Position numbers and translations under genes: made by a program. Positions 56,613-64,000 of a stretch of DNA of 64,000 bases are shown here, piece by piece (within the stretch, counting starts at the first letter, position 1; every line of letters begins with the position of its first letter). Source of the stretch: Arthrobacter globiformis (lineage in GTDB: Bacteria > Actinomycetota > Actinomycetes > Actinomycetales > Micrococcaceae); assembly GCF_030818015.1 (NCBI RefSeq), contig NZ_JAUSZX010000001.1, forward strand, positions 1,674,001-1,738,000, given 5' to 3'. Below the pieces are notes generated by a model, which worked only from the letters and a program-made list of their open reading frames with translations, ran no database searches and was not told the origin of the DNA.

Positions 56613-57392
56613 ATGTTGGTTCCCTCCCGCCGTCGGCTGCGGTTTGAAGTGTGGATTGTCCTTGGGTTGTCGCTGGGGCAGTCCGCCGTCTATTCCGTGG
56701 TGCAGCTGCTGGACAAGATGACCCGGGCACCGCTGGCGCAGGGGACGTCCACGCTGAACAGGTCGCAAAGTACCCGCGAGTACTTCGACCTGACCTACCA
56801 GCTGCTGGACATCATCTTCGCCCTGGTGCCGGTCCTGCTGGTGATCTACTTCATGACAGACCAGCGCCAGGCGAAGTCCGGGTCCGGTCACGACGCCGGC
56901 TCCGCGTTCCAGAAGCTGGGATTCAACTTTGCACGGCCCGGAAAGGACCTGCTGCAGGGGCTCGGTCTGGCGGCCCTGATCGGCATCCCGTCGCTCGGCC
57001 TGTACACCGCCGGGCGTGCCCTGGGCATTACGACGGCGATCATCCCCAGCGGCCTGGACGCTTACTGGTGGACAGTGCCCGTGCTGATCCTGTCCGCCAT
57101 GCGCCACGCGATCGTGGAGGAAGTCATTGTGGTGGGCTACCTGCTGGACCGGTTCTCCAAGTTCGGCTGGTCCATGCCCCTGGCGATCTTTGCCTCTTCA
57201 ATGCTTCGCGGCAGCTACCACCTCTACCAGGGCTTCGGGCCCTTCATTGGAAACGCCATCATGGGCGTGGTCTTCGCCTGGGTCTACACCAAAACCCGCC
57301 GGGTGATGCCGCTCGTCGTCGCGCACGCCCTGCTGGACATTGTCGCGTTCGTCGGGTTCAGCCTGTTCGGCAAGACTGTCGGGCTCGGCTAG
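56613..57392 (+). CDS. CPBP family intramembrane glutamic endopeptidase
   Basis: A 259-residue membrane protein of the CAAX-protease/bacteriocin-processing (Abi) family. About seven hydrophobic segments are visible. The diagnostic Glu pair is in RHAIVEEVIVVGYLLDRF near residue 171, a following SSMLRGSYHLYQG carries a conserved His, and GNAIMGVVFAWVYTKTRRVMPLVVAHALLD holds the last motif with His. It probably cleaves a membrane substrate; which one is unknown. Confidence 0.9.
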   Translation: MLVPSRRRLRFEVWIVLGLSLGQSAVYSVVQLLDKMTRAPLAQGTSTLNRSQSTREYFDLTYQLLDIIFALVPVLLVIYFMTDQRQAKSGSGHDAGSAFQKLGFNFARPGKDLLQGLGLAALIGIPSLGLYTAGRALGITTAIIPSGLDAYWWTVPVLILSAMRHAIVEEVIVVGYLLDRFSKFGWSMPLAIFASSMLRGSYHLYQGFGPFIGNAIMGVVFAWVYTKTRRVMPLVVAHALLDIVAFVGFSLFGKTVGLG

Positions 57393-57439
57393 TGAGCCCG
57401 GGCCAGACGTCCTGGGCTGGGAACGCCGTTAAAAATGAT

Positions 57440-57489
57440 CCGGCCGCCATCGGCGGGTGACGTCGTTGGCACCCGCTGATGGCGGCCGG
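57440..57489. terminator. Bidirectional hairpin between CPBP and VOC genes
   Basis: 20-bp arms (57440-57459 and 57470-57489) with one mismatch and a 10-nt loop, between convergent genes, flanked by AAAAA on the left. Confidence 0.75.
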
Positions 57490-57509
57490 AGTAAAGGGCA
57501 GAAAGTGCG

Positions 57510-58142
57510 TCAGATGGTGACGGCGCCCGCTGCGGTTTCGAACGTGACGGAGAGGATTCCCGGCGTACCGTGCGGGGCCACCCAGTTCACTGCGACATCC
57601 TCAAGCGGCCGTTCGACGGGCTCGCCGAGCCACTCGGTCACGCGCTCGGCAGAGCCCGCAATCGTGAGGCTGGACATCTTCACATTGCTGTCATAGGCGT
57701 TGGACGGGTGCAGTCCCGGATCGCCCTCCCACTTCAGCATGTACGGAACCTGCGGGTCCGCGATCAGGCCCAGGATGCCAATCTGCTTCCAGACCAGCTC
57801 CCGGCCGTCCGGGAACTTGCGGTTGCCGTTGACGGCGGCGCGGCCAAGGCGCTCCTCGAACGGGGCGAGGTCGTCAACTTCGACGCACCAGCCCATCCAG
57901 CCGCCGCCCGCTGCGGACCGGGCCCGGACGGCCTGGCCGAACGGCGCCTTGTCCGACGCCGGGTGGTCCAGGACCTCAACAACCTCAAGGTACTTGTGGC
58001 CGGCCAGCGGAATAATCATGTTCCGGGTCCCAAACCGGGGGTGCACTCCGCCCTTAACGGCTTCGACGCCGAGGGCAGAGGAGATACGTTCGGTGGTGGC
58101 CGCGAGGCCATCGTGTTCACAGGCGTAAGAGACGTGATCCAT
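57510..58142 (-). CDS. VOC/glyoxalase-like domain protein
   Basis: A protein of about 210 residues beginning MDHVSYACEH, the first strand and His ligand of a vicinal-oxygen-chelate fold of the Glyoxalase-like (type 3) group; GGVHPRFGTRNMIIPL and KYLEVVEVLDHP follow as in that family, the latter with a Glu ligand. Enzymatic role unknown. I prefer the ATG at 58142, which has GAGGG upstream, to the ATG six bases earlier at 58148. An iron-box-like sequence lies about 43 bp upstream. Confidence 0.82.
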   Translation of the reverse strand: MDHVSYACEHDGLAATTERISSALGVEAVKGGVHPRFGTRNMIIPLAGHKYLEVVEVLDHPASDKAPFGQAVRARSAAGGGWMGWCVEVDDLAPFEERLGRAAVNGNRKFPDGRELVWKQIGILGLIADPQVPYMLKWEGDPGLHPSNAYDSNVKMSSLTIAGSAERVTEWLGEPVERPLEDVAVNWVAPHGTPGILSVTFETAAGAVTI

Positions 58143-58184
58143 GCGCATGCCCTCATCTTGGCACTTTGTGACGGGGCTCTCAGC

Positions 58185-58203
58185 TTAGGGTCGCCTAACT
58201 ATG
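58185..58203. promoter_or_regulatory. Weak IdeR/DtxR-like box
   Basis: TTAGGGTCGCCTAACTATG matches the 19-bp DtxR/IdeR consensus at about 13 positions, mainly in the central part. It is upstream of the VOC gene. The match is partial and could be chance. Confidence 0.25.
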
Positions 58204-58255
58204 CGAAAAGTCCATACTTTGACCAAGTTCGTCACAAAGCTGTGCGCATAACAGG

Positions 58256-58395
58256 GCCGGCGCCGAGGCAGGCAGCGCTTCGTGGATGCCCTGGAGCTGC
58301 ACTCCCACGTGGCGACCATCGGTGACGTGCGCTCCCTCGTCGTCCACCCGGCGTCGACCACGCACAGCCAGCTGCCTCCGGAGCAGCAGGGGCGG
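58256..58395 (+). pseudogene. metY (O-acetylhomoserine sulfhydrylase) 3'-end remnant
   Basis: About 45 codons corresponding to the C-terminal part of MetY survive: AGAEAG in one frame, then RFVDALELHSHVATIGDV and SLVVHPASTTHSQLPPEQQ in the next. The frames differ by a one-base deletion near 58274. Upstream MetY sequence and the last part of the protein are absent. MetY normally makes homocysteine from the product of MetX and is commonly next to metX in Actinobacteria; here it appears lost by deletion. Confidence 0.75.
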
Positions 58396-58461
58396 GCCGG
58401 GAGTCACACAGCCGTCACATTCTTCGCGCAGATGTCCGACTGTTTCGTAAACTGGGCAACA

Positions 58462-58573
58462 GGTCATGAGTGCCAGCGACAGCCCCGGCTTGCTGGCCGG
58501 CAACCCTCCTTCCGCGGTGGGGTGCCCCGGGTGAAGACCTGGCCTGCCGGACAGCTGCCGGCGGGCAAGCGCG
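58462..58573 (+). promoter_or_regulatory. SAM-IV riboswitch upstream of metX
   Basis: The stretch starting GGTCATGAGTGCCAGCGACA, with GCTGGCCGGCAACCCTCC, CGCGGTGGGGTGCCCCGGGT and a closing GACC, followed by a GCCGG-CCGGC hairpin and GGCAAGCGC, matches the actinobacterial SAM-IV aptamer almost base for base as I remember it (for example that of Mycobacterium). It ends 16 nt before the metX ATG, so binding of S-adenosylmethionine probably hides the ribosome binding site AGAGG. Confidence 0.92.
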
Positions 58574-58589
58574 TAGAAGAGGTTTACCT

Positions 58590-59762
58590 ATGACGATTTC
58601 TGTCAGCAGCACCGACTTTCCCGCCGCCGGGGCTCCGCACGGTCCGGCTTTGAACGGCACCGTTCCCGGCGGCACAAATCAGGATGGCACAGTCCGGTAC
58701 CTCAAAATCGGCAGCCTGGAACTCGAGGCCGGAGGCTTCCTGCCGGACGTGACACTGGCCTACGAATCCTGGGGAACGCTCAACGAGGACGGTTCCAACG
58801 CCATCCTCGTCCAGCATGCCCTCACCGGCAGCACGCACGTGACGCGGGGTGCCGGGAACGAGGAGGGCTGGTGGGAACAGCTCGCCGGGCCCGGCGCGCC
58901 GGCGGACACTGACAGGTTCTTTGTCATTTCCATCAACATCCTTGGCGGCTGTTACGGGTCCACGGGACCGTCGTCGACCGCTCCGGACGGCAAGCCCTGG
59001 GGTTCGCGCTTTCCGCTGGTCACGCTCAGGGACTCCACCATCGCCGAGGCGAGGCTCGCCGACCGGCTCGGCATCAGCAGCTGGCACGCAGTGGTGGGCG
59101 GATCCATGGGTGGGGCCCGCGCCCTCGAATGGGCGGTGACTTTCCCGGAGCGGGTGCGCCGCTGCGGTGTCATCTCCGTCGGTGCCAGGAGCACGGCTGA
59201 ACAAATCGCCTTCGCCCAGGCGCAGACTCTTGCCATCCGGCAGGACCGCCATTTCAACGGCGGCGACTACTACGGCGGGCCGGAACCCGCGGAGGGCCTG
59301 GCGCTCGCGCGGCGGATCGCGCACATCACCTACCGGTCTGCCTACGAACTCGATTTCCGCTTCGGCAGGAACGCCCAGGCCGCTGAAGAGCCGCTGCAGG
59401 CCGAGGCCCTGACGGGCCGCGGCCGGTACCAGGTGGAGAGCTACCTCGACCACCAGGGCAACAAGCTGGTCCGGCGCTTCGACGCCAACAGCTACATCGC
59501 CCTGACGGAAGCACTCATGAGCCATGACGTCACCCGGGGGCGGGGAACGCTCAAGGAAGCCCTAGCACGGGCCTCCGCAGACTTCTTCGTGGCCGCCGTG
59601 GAAACGGACCGGCTGTACTTTCCCGCCCAGTCGCTGGAACTCGCCGAGGCCCTGCCCGGGAACGTGGATGTCCACATGATCGATTCGCCGATCGGCCACG
59701 ACGGATTCCTTACGGAGATCGGTCAGCTGAACGCCCAGCTCAGGGCTCACCTCCTCAACTGA
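58590..59762 (+). CDS. metX: Homoserine O-acetyltransferase
   Basis: A 390-residue alpha/beta-fold enzyme that acetylates homoserine with acetyl-CoA as the first step to methionine. The nucleophile elbow GGSMGGARALEW puts Ser near residue 172; the late SPIGHDGFL carries the catalytic His near residue 370; NILGGCYGSTGPSS near residue 115 is typical of MetX. The ATG is preceded by AGAGG within the end of the riboswitch. The usual partner metY is present only as a frameshifted fragment upstream. Confidence 0.96.
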   Translation: MTISVSSTDFPAAGAPHGPALNGTVPGGTNQDGTVRYLKIGSLELEAGGFLPDVTLAYESWGTLNEDGSNAILVQHALTGSTHVTRGAGNEEGWWEQLAGPGAPADTDRFFVISINILGGCYGSTGPSSTAPDGKPWGSRFPLVTLRDSTIAEARLADRLGISSWHAVVGGSMGGARALEWAVTFPERVRRCGVISVGARSTAEQIAFAQAQTLAIRQDRHFNGGDYYGGPEPAEGLALARRIAHITYRSAYELDFRFGRNAQAAEEPLQAEALTGRGRYQVESYLDHQGNKLVRRFDANSYIALTEALMSHDVTRGRGTLKEALARASADFFVAAVETDRLYFPAQSLELAEALPGNVDVHMIDSPIGHDGFLTEIGQLNAQLRAHLLN

Positions 59763-59779
59763 CGCGTGCGCCGCCCGGG

Positions 59780-59796
59780 CGGCCGGAAGCCGGCCG
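59780..59796 (+). terminator. Short hairpin after metX
   Basis: CGGCCGG-AAG-CCGGCCG, a perfect 7-bp stem 18 bp past the stop, without a clear U-run. Confidence 0.4.
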
Positions 59797-59899
59797 TATC
59801 GTGGCAATGCCGGTGCCTCCATGTGCATTTATGCAGATGTGCCCTGCACTATTTGGCGTTGAGCTTGCGTCTTCGGCAGACCATACTCGTTGAATCCGG

Positions 59900-59921
59900 C
59901 GTTCGTGGTGCGCATCACACC
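59900..59921 (+). promoter_or_regulatory. Candidate element upstream of the MHS gene, shared with CitMHS
   Basis: Matches 43915-43936 in 18 of 22 positions, all four differences being transitions; the last 11 bases CGCATCACACC are identical. It lies 56 bp before the MHS start. Confidence 0.4.
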
Positions 59922-59976
59922 CTTTCGCCATCGACTGGTCCCCGTGGTGTCGAGGAAGACGCCGAAGGAGTTCGCA

Positions 59977-61359
59977 ATGAGTACGGAAAGCTCCGCCGCA
60001 AGGCGCACAGAGGAAACCGATATCAAGGCCTCAGGCCTCAAGAAAGTTGTCACGGCGTCCATGGCCGGCACCGTGGTGGAGTGGTACGAGTTCTTCCTTT
60101 ACGCTTCGGCTGCCACCCTGGTCTTTGGCAAGGCCTTCTTCCCCAACGCCGGCACGGAGCTGGACGGCATCATCGCCGCCTTCCTCACGTACGCCGTCGG
60201 CTTCGTTGCCCGCCCGATCGGCGGCATCGTCTTCGGCCACTTCGGCGACAAGTTCGGCCGCAAGCAGCTGCTGCAGCTGAGCATCATCCTGGTCGGTGTT
60301 TCCACCTTCCTTATGGGCTGCCTGCCGACCTTCCAGCAGATCGGCTACTCGGCGCCCGCGCTCCTGGTCTTCCTGCGGTTCGCCCAGGGTTTCGCCGTCG
60401 GCGGCGAATGGGGCGGCGCGGTTCTCCTCGTCGCAGAGCACAGCCCCAGCAAGTCCCGCGGCTTCTGGGCCAGCTGGCCGCAGTCCGCCGTGCCCATGGG
60501 CAACCTGCTCGCCACGGCCGTGCTGTTCATCCTGTCCTCCACCCTGACCCAGGAAGCGTTCCTCGGCTGGGGCTGGCGCGTGGCGTTCTGGCTCTCCGCG
60601 GTGATCGTGGTGATCGGCTACTACATCCGCACCAAGGTCAACGACGCCCCGATCTTCCTCGAAGCCCGCAAGGAAGTCGAGGCCGGGCACAAGGGGTACG
60701 GCGTTGCCGAGGTCTTCAGGCGCTACCCGCGCGGCGTTTTCACCGCCATGGGCCTGCGCTTTGCAGAGAACATCCTCTACTACCTCGTGGTGACGTTCTC
60801 CATCACCTACCTCAAGACGGTGGTCCAGGCCGACACGACGCGGATCCTGCTGCTGCTTCTGCTCGCCCACGCCGTGCACTTTGCCGCCGTTCCGCTGGTG
60901 GGCAAGCTGTCCGACCGCTTCGGCCGCAAGCCTGTCTACATGGCCGGCGCCATCCTGGGTGCCACGTGGGGCTTCTTCGCCTTCCCGATGATGGACACCA
61001 AGAATGACGTGATCATCCTGGCGTCCATCATGATCGGCCTGCTGTTCCACGCACTCATGTACGCCGGCCAGCCGGCGATCATGGCGGAAATGTTCCCCAC
61101 CCGGATGCGCTACTCCGGCGTCTCGCTGGGCTACCAGGTGACCTCCATCGTTGCCGGTTCGCTGGCCCCGATCATCGCCGCGTCGCTCCTGGGCACCTAC
61201 AAGTCCTCCGTTCCGGTGGCCATCTACCTGCTGATTGCCTGCGCCATCACCGCCGTTGCCGTGTTCTTCCTGAAGGAAACCCGCGGCATTTCGCTCCACG
61301 ACGTGGACGCGGCCGACGCCCAGGGCACTGCCGACCTGCTCGCAGCCGGCAAGAAATAG
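59977..61359 (+). CDS. MHS-family MFS transporter
   Basis: A 460-residue major facilitator of the metabolite:H+ symporter type (relatives carry shikimate, proline/betaine, citrate or alpha-ketoglutarate). Twelve membrane segments are visible; the family start GTVVEWYEFFLYASAA is near residue 34 and the loop motifs GHFGDKFGRK near residue 87 and GKLSDRFGRKP near residue 310. GGAG lies 7 nt before the ATG; the open frame upstream has no such signal. The adjacent dehydrogenases suggest a hydroxy-acid or polyol substrate, which is inference. Confidence 0.92.
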   Translation: MSTESSAARRTEETDIKASGLKKVVTASMAGTVVEWYEFFLYASAATLVFGKAFFPNAGTELDGIIAAFLTYAVGFVARPIGGIVFGHFGDKFGRKQLLQLSIILVGVSTFLMGCLPTFQQIGYSAPALLVFLRFAQGFAVGGEWGGAVLLVAEHSPSKSRGFWASWPQSAVPMGNLLATAVLFILSSTLTQEAFLGWGWRVAFWLSAVIVVIGYYIRTKVNDAPIFLEARKEVEAGHKGYGVAEVFRRYPRGVFTAMGLRFAENILYYLVVTFSITYLKTVVQADTTRILLLLLLAHAVHFAAVPLVGKLSDRFGRKPVYMAGAILGATWGFFAFPMMDTKNDVIILASIMIGLLFHALMYAGQPAIMAEMFPTRMRYSGVSLGYQVTSIVAGSLAPIIAASLLGTYKSSVPVAIYLLIACAITAVAVFFLKETRGISLHDVDAADAQGTADLLAAGKK

Positions 61360-61403
61360 ACCCGGCTTTATCGCCGACCCTGACGCTGACGAGCATTCAG
61401 CCG

Positions 61404-61438
61404 CTGCCCGGACCCGCCACCCATGCGGGGCCGGGCAG
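61404..61438 (+). terminator. Hairpin between MHS and dehydrogenase genes
   Basis: 14-bp arms with one mismatch (61404-61417, 61425-61438) and a 7-nt loop, without a U-run. It could be an attenuator or weak terminator, ending 29 bp before the next start. Confidence 0.45.
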
Positions 61439-61467
61439 TTGCCCGTTCACCGAGACGAAGGATTTCC

Positions 61468-62604
61468 ATGAAAGCAGCAGTCCTCTACTCCACCGTCCCC
61501 GGCACCGGAACTGCGTCGCAGAAGCCCGGCTACACGGACGCCCGGCCCCTGGTGGTGCAGGAGCTGGACCGGCCGGAGCCGCGCGCCGGCGAGCTGGGCG
61601 TTGCCATCACCTACTCCAGCCTGTGCCATTCGGACCTTTCGGTGGTGGACGGTTCGCGCGTCCGGCCCCTGCCCATGGCACTGGGCCACGAGGCGGTGGG
61701 GCGGGTCGTGTCTGTGGGCGACGGCGTCTCCGGCGTGTCGGTCGGCGACCACGTGGTGCTGGTCTTCGTGCCCAGCTGCGGGGACTGCCGCGCCTGCCGG
61801 TCCGGCCGTCCCGCGCTCTGCCACCGGGCGGCCGAGGTCAACGGCTCCGGCGACCTGCTCCACGGTGAGGCGCTGCTGCGGACGCCGGCAGGGGAGCGGA
61901 TCAACCACCACCTGGGCGTCTCGGCTTTTGCCGATTACGCCGTGGTGGCCCGGGAGTCGGTGGTGGTGATTGACGACGACGTCCCGGACACCGTCGCGGC
62001 GATGTTCGGTTGCGCCGTGCTCACCGGCATGGGAGCTGTGCTCAACACCGCGGCTGTCACGGCCGGCCAGTCGGTGGCCGTGTTTGGTCTCGGGGCCGTT
62101 GGCCTTTCGAGCGTCATGGCCGCCTCCCTCGCCGGGGCAGGCAGTGTGATTGCCGTCGATCCCAATCCGGGCAAGCACCAGCTCGCCCTCGACTGCGGCG
62201 CCACCGCCGTGGGGACGCCCGAGGACGCGGCCAGACTCATCGCGGAAGCCGCCGGCGACGGGGTCGATGTCGCCATCGAAGCGGTTGGCTCGGCCGGTGT
62301 GATTGCCGCGTGCCTCGGGCATGTGACCCGAGGCGGCGCCGTGGTCTCGGTCGGTCTGCCCCATCCGTCAGCCGAGCTGACGGTGCCGGCGCTGCAGTTC
62401 GCCGGAGCCGGCAAACGCCTGCTCGGTTCGTACATGGGCGACGCCATTCCCGGGCGGGATATCCCGCTTTACCTGGGGTATTGGCGGGAGGGCAGGTTGC
62501 CGGTCGAGCTGCTGCACACCGACACCAGGCCGCTCGCCGAGATCAACGAGGGGCTGGATGCGTTGGCGTCAGGGCAAGTTGTGCGGCGCCTGTTCAAGGC
62601 CTGA
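61468..62604 (+). CDS. Zinc-dependent alcohol dehydrogenase
   Basis: A 378-residue medium-chain dehydrogenase. Catalytic zinc ligands are in SLCHSDLS near residue 52 and GHEAVGRVV near residue 73; the structural zinc Cys are in CGDCRACRSGRPALC near residue 103; the NAD loop GLGAVGLSS is near residue 209. Overall form is closest to class III-type alcohol/formaldehyde dehydrogenases, but the substrate is open. AAGGA precedes the ATG. It is convergent with the following LysR gene. Confidence 0.9.
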   Translation: MKAAVLYSTVPGTGTASQKPGYTDARPLVVQELDRPEPRAGELGVAITYSSLCHSDLSVVDGSRVRPLPMALGHEAVGRVVSVGDGVSGVSVGDHVVLVFVPSCGDCRACRSGRPALCHRAAEVNGSGDLLHGEALLRTPAGERINHHLGVSAFADYAVVARESVVVIDDDVPDTVAAMFGCAVLTGMGAVLNTAAVTAGQSVAVFGLGAVGLSSVMAASLAGAGSVIAVDPNPGKHQLALDCGATAVGTPEDAARLIAEAAGDGVDVAIEAVGSAGVIAACLGHVTRGGAVVSVGLPHPSAELTVPALQFAGAGKRLLGSYMGDAIPGRDIPLYLGYWREGRLPVELLHTDTRPLAEINEGLDALASGQVVRRLFKA

Positions 62605-62646
62605 CGGCTGGCTCACGGCTGGGCTGCCGCCTGACGGGATGCCGCG

Positions 62647-63579
62647 TCAGCCCGCCAGCAGCCCGGCCCGGGCCTTTACTTCCTCCTTGAGTGAGGCGAT
62701 GACGGCCTGCACCGCGGCCGAGCGGAGGGATTCCGGCCGTGCCACCGCCCAGATGGGGAGCTGGCGCTCGAAGTCGTCGGCGAGCACGGGAACGAAGTCC
62801 GGCTGCCCAGCCACCATGAAGTTCGGCAGCAGCCCGATGCCTGCGCCCTGCCGCACCGCTTCGACCTGGGCGAATACACTCGTGGCCTGGAAGCTCGAGG
62901 TAGGCATCGGCAGCTGCGAGGACCAGCGGTGCCCCAACTCCGCCACCTGGAGTGCGGACTCAACGTAAGAGACAAAGCCATGCTGCCCGACGTCGTCGAG
63001 CGTTTCCGGCAGTCCGTGCTCCGCGGCGTAGCCGGAGCTGGCGTAGAGGCGCAGGTAGTAGTTGCTCAGGAAGATGGTCTGGGCGTTGCTGACGTCCGTC
63101 CGGCCCACCACGATTTCCAAGTCCACGCCGGATCTGTTCTGGCTGACCTTCCGCGTAGCGCTGAGCATCTCGATGTTCAGCTGCGGGTTCTGCTGCTGCA
63201 GCCGGACCAGCGCAGGCGTGACGAACACGGCTCCGACGCCGTCCGTCGTCGCCACGCGCACGAGCCCGGACAGGGCGCTCTGGTCCTGGCTGATCAGGCC
63301 GGAGAGCGATCCAAGGGTGTTCTCGATGGCTTCCGCCGCCTCCACGGCGGCGGCACCGAGCTGGGTCAGCTCCCAGCCGTGCGGGCTGCGTTCGAGAGTG
63401 CGGCCGCCAAGCTGCTTGTCCAGGGCGAGGATCCGGCGGGAGATGGTGGTGTGGGTGGTGCCCAGGGTTTCCGCCACCGCGTTGAACCTGCCCAGGCGTG
63501 CCACTGTCAGCAGGATCAGCAGGTCGTCCGGGCTCGGAAGCCGCCTCAGGTCCACGGCAAGCCTTTCATCTGTGTGCAT
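62647..63579 (-). CDS. LysR-family transcriptional regulator
   Basis: A LysR-type regulator of about 310 residues: winged helix LLILLTVARLGRFNAVAETLGTTHTTISRRILALDKQLG near residues 20-58, then an effector-binding domain. It is divergent from the 3-hydroxyisobutyrate-dehydrogenase-like gene and probably controls it. The start is uncertain: the ATG at 63579 lacks a ribosome binding site and lies inside a TGTGCA-N4-TGCACA palindrome; a GTG at 63555 follows AAAGG and is an alternative. The longer open frame upstream is rejected. Confidence 0.87.
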   Translation of the reverse strand: MHTDERLAVDLRRLPSPDDLLILLTVARLGRFNAVAETLGTTHTTISRRILALDKQLGGRTLERSPHGWELTQLGAAAVEAAEAIENTLGSLSGLISQDQSALSGLVRVATTDGVGAVFVTPALVRLQQQNPQLNIEMLSATRKVSQNRSGVDLEIVVGRTDVSNAQTIFLSNYYLRLYASSGYAAEHGLPETLDDVGQHGFVSYVESALQVAELGHRWSSQLPMPTSSFQATSVFAQVEAVRQGAGIGLLPNFMVAGQPDFVPVLADDFERQLPIWAVARPESLRSAAVQAVIASLKEEVKARAGLLAG

Positions 63580-63588
63580 CAGTGCACA
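63573..63588. promoter_or_regulatory. Palindrome over the LysR start codon
   Basis: TGTGCA-TCAG-TGCACA, a perfect 6-bp inverted repeat that includes the LysR ATG; possible autoregulatory site. Confidence 0.35.
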
Positions 63589-63691
63589 TACCGTCTGTGA
63601 TATTTCCCCTTGATTGCACTCTAGCAGGGTGTGATGGTGGACACAGACCTTCCGGCCCCGGCGGCCGGATCCGAAGCAAAGGAGCTTACGC

Positions 63692-64000
63692 ATGGCAGTA
63701 ATCGGTTGGATCGGCCTCGGAAACATGGGTGGCAACATGACCGCGAACCTGGCGAAGGCCGGGCACGATGTCCGCGGTTTTGACCTGAATCCCGCGGCGC
63801 TCGCCGCCGCCGAGGAGGCCGGCGTCAAGCCGGTCGGCAGCATTGCCGAGGCCGTCGACGGCGCTGACGTGGTGTTCACCATGCTGCCCAAGGGTGAGCA
63901 TGCCCGCGCGGTCTACCTCGGCGAAGACGGCGTCCTGGCCCATGCCGACACCCGCACGCTGCTGGTGGACTCCTCCACCATCGATATCGCGTCCGCCCAG
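63692..64000 (+). CDS. 3-hydroxyisobutyrate dehydrogenase-like oxidoreductase, 3' end outside window
   Basis: The first 103 residues of an NAD(P)-binding beta-hydroxyacid dehydrogenase. The Rossmann loop GWIGLGNMGGNMTANLAKAG is at residues 5-24, with FDLNP after the second strand and VVFTMLPKGEHARAVYLGEDG near residue 67, followed by LLVDSSTIDI, as in 3-hydroxyisobutyrate and tartronate semialdehyde reductases. AAAGGAG lies 7 nt before the ATG. Divergent from the LysR gene. The catalytic Lys lies beyond the window. Confidence 0.92.
   Translation, partial: MAVIGWIGLGNMGGNMTANLAKAGHDVRGFDLNPAALAAAEEAGVKPVGSIAEAVDGADVVFTMLPKGEHARAVYLGEDGVLAHADTRTLLVDSSTIDIASAQ

Overview
The window is chromosomal DNA from a high-GC actinobacterium, most likely a Micrococcaceae member of the Arthrobacter/Pseudarthrobacter type. 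This rests on codon use, gene order around birA and the acyl-CoA carboxylase genes, gatCAB next to ligA, and a SAM-IV-type riboswitch. No rRNA, tRNA, CRISPR array, phage or intact insertion sequence was seen. Most genes are ordinary housekeeping or catabolic functions.

Region 1 (1-12.5 kb): acyl-CoA carboxylase and biotin genes. The carboxylase alpha subunit (cut by the left edge) and maf are separated from the epsilon and beta subunits by about 6 kb holding a decayed MMPL transporter, a small exported protein, an alpha/beta hydrolase, a dicarboxylate symporter and a DUF885 protein. A near-identical palindrome lies upstream of both carboxylase transcription units. Rightward follow an SDR, birA, a PH-domain membrane protein and an Rv1264-like adenylate cyclase.

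Region 2 (13.9-36.5 kb): a tightly packed block of ten genes encoding a 2034-residue Ig/Fn3 surface protein, a MoxR ATPase, a DUF58 protein, a transglutaminase-like membrane protein whose catalytic Cys is replaced, an RDD-FHA protein, a PP2C phosphatase, an FHA protein, a Ser/Thr kinase, an FHA-like protein and a 1486-residue EccC-like FtsK/SpoIIIE ATPase. A Pro/Ala-rich exported protein follows. The set resembles the PFNA kinase-fibronectin cluster of bifidobacteria, extended by a type VII-like motor with no ESX substrates nearby. I infer a phosphorylation-controlled envelope assembly or export machine; it is the most interesting system here.

Region 3 (36.5-49 kb): ligA, an inositol-monophosphatase-family gene, a cupin, a GNAT, a RidA protein, a CitAB-type two-component system divergent from a CitMHS citrate transporter, and gatCAB. 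Strong hairpins sit at several convergent junctions.

Region 4 (49-64 kb): threonine catabolism (LysR, tdh, kbl) continuing into a DauA-like amino-acid oxidoreductase and hutI; a DeoR regulator with palindromic operators; a phosphatase, a CPBP protease and a VOC protein; then a frameshifted metY remnant, a SAM-IV riboswitch and metX; finally an MHS transporter, an alcohol dehydrogenase, a LysR regulator and a 3-hydroxyisobutyrate-dehydrogenase-like gene cut by the right edge. Many genes carry a TANNNT or NANNNT hexamer exactly 6 nt before the start codon, suggesting leaderless transcripts.
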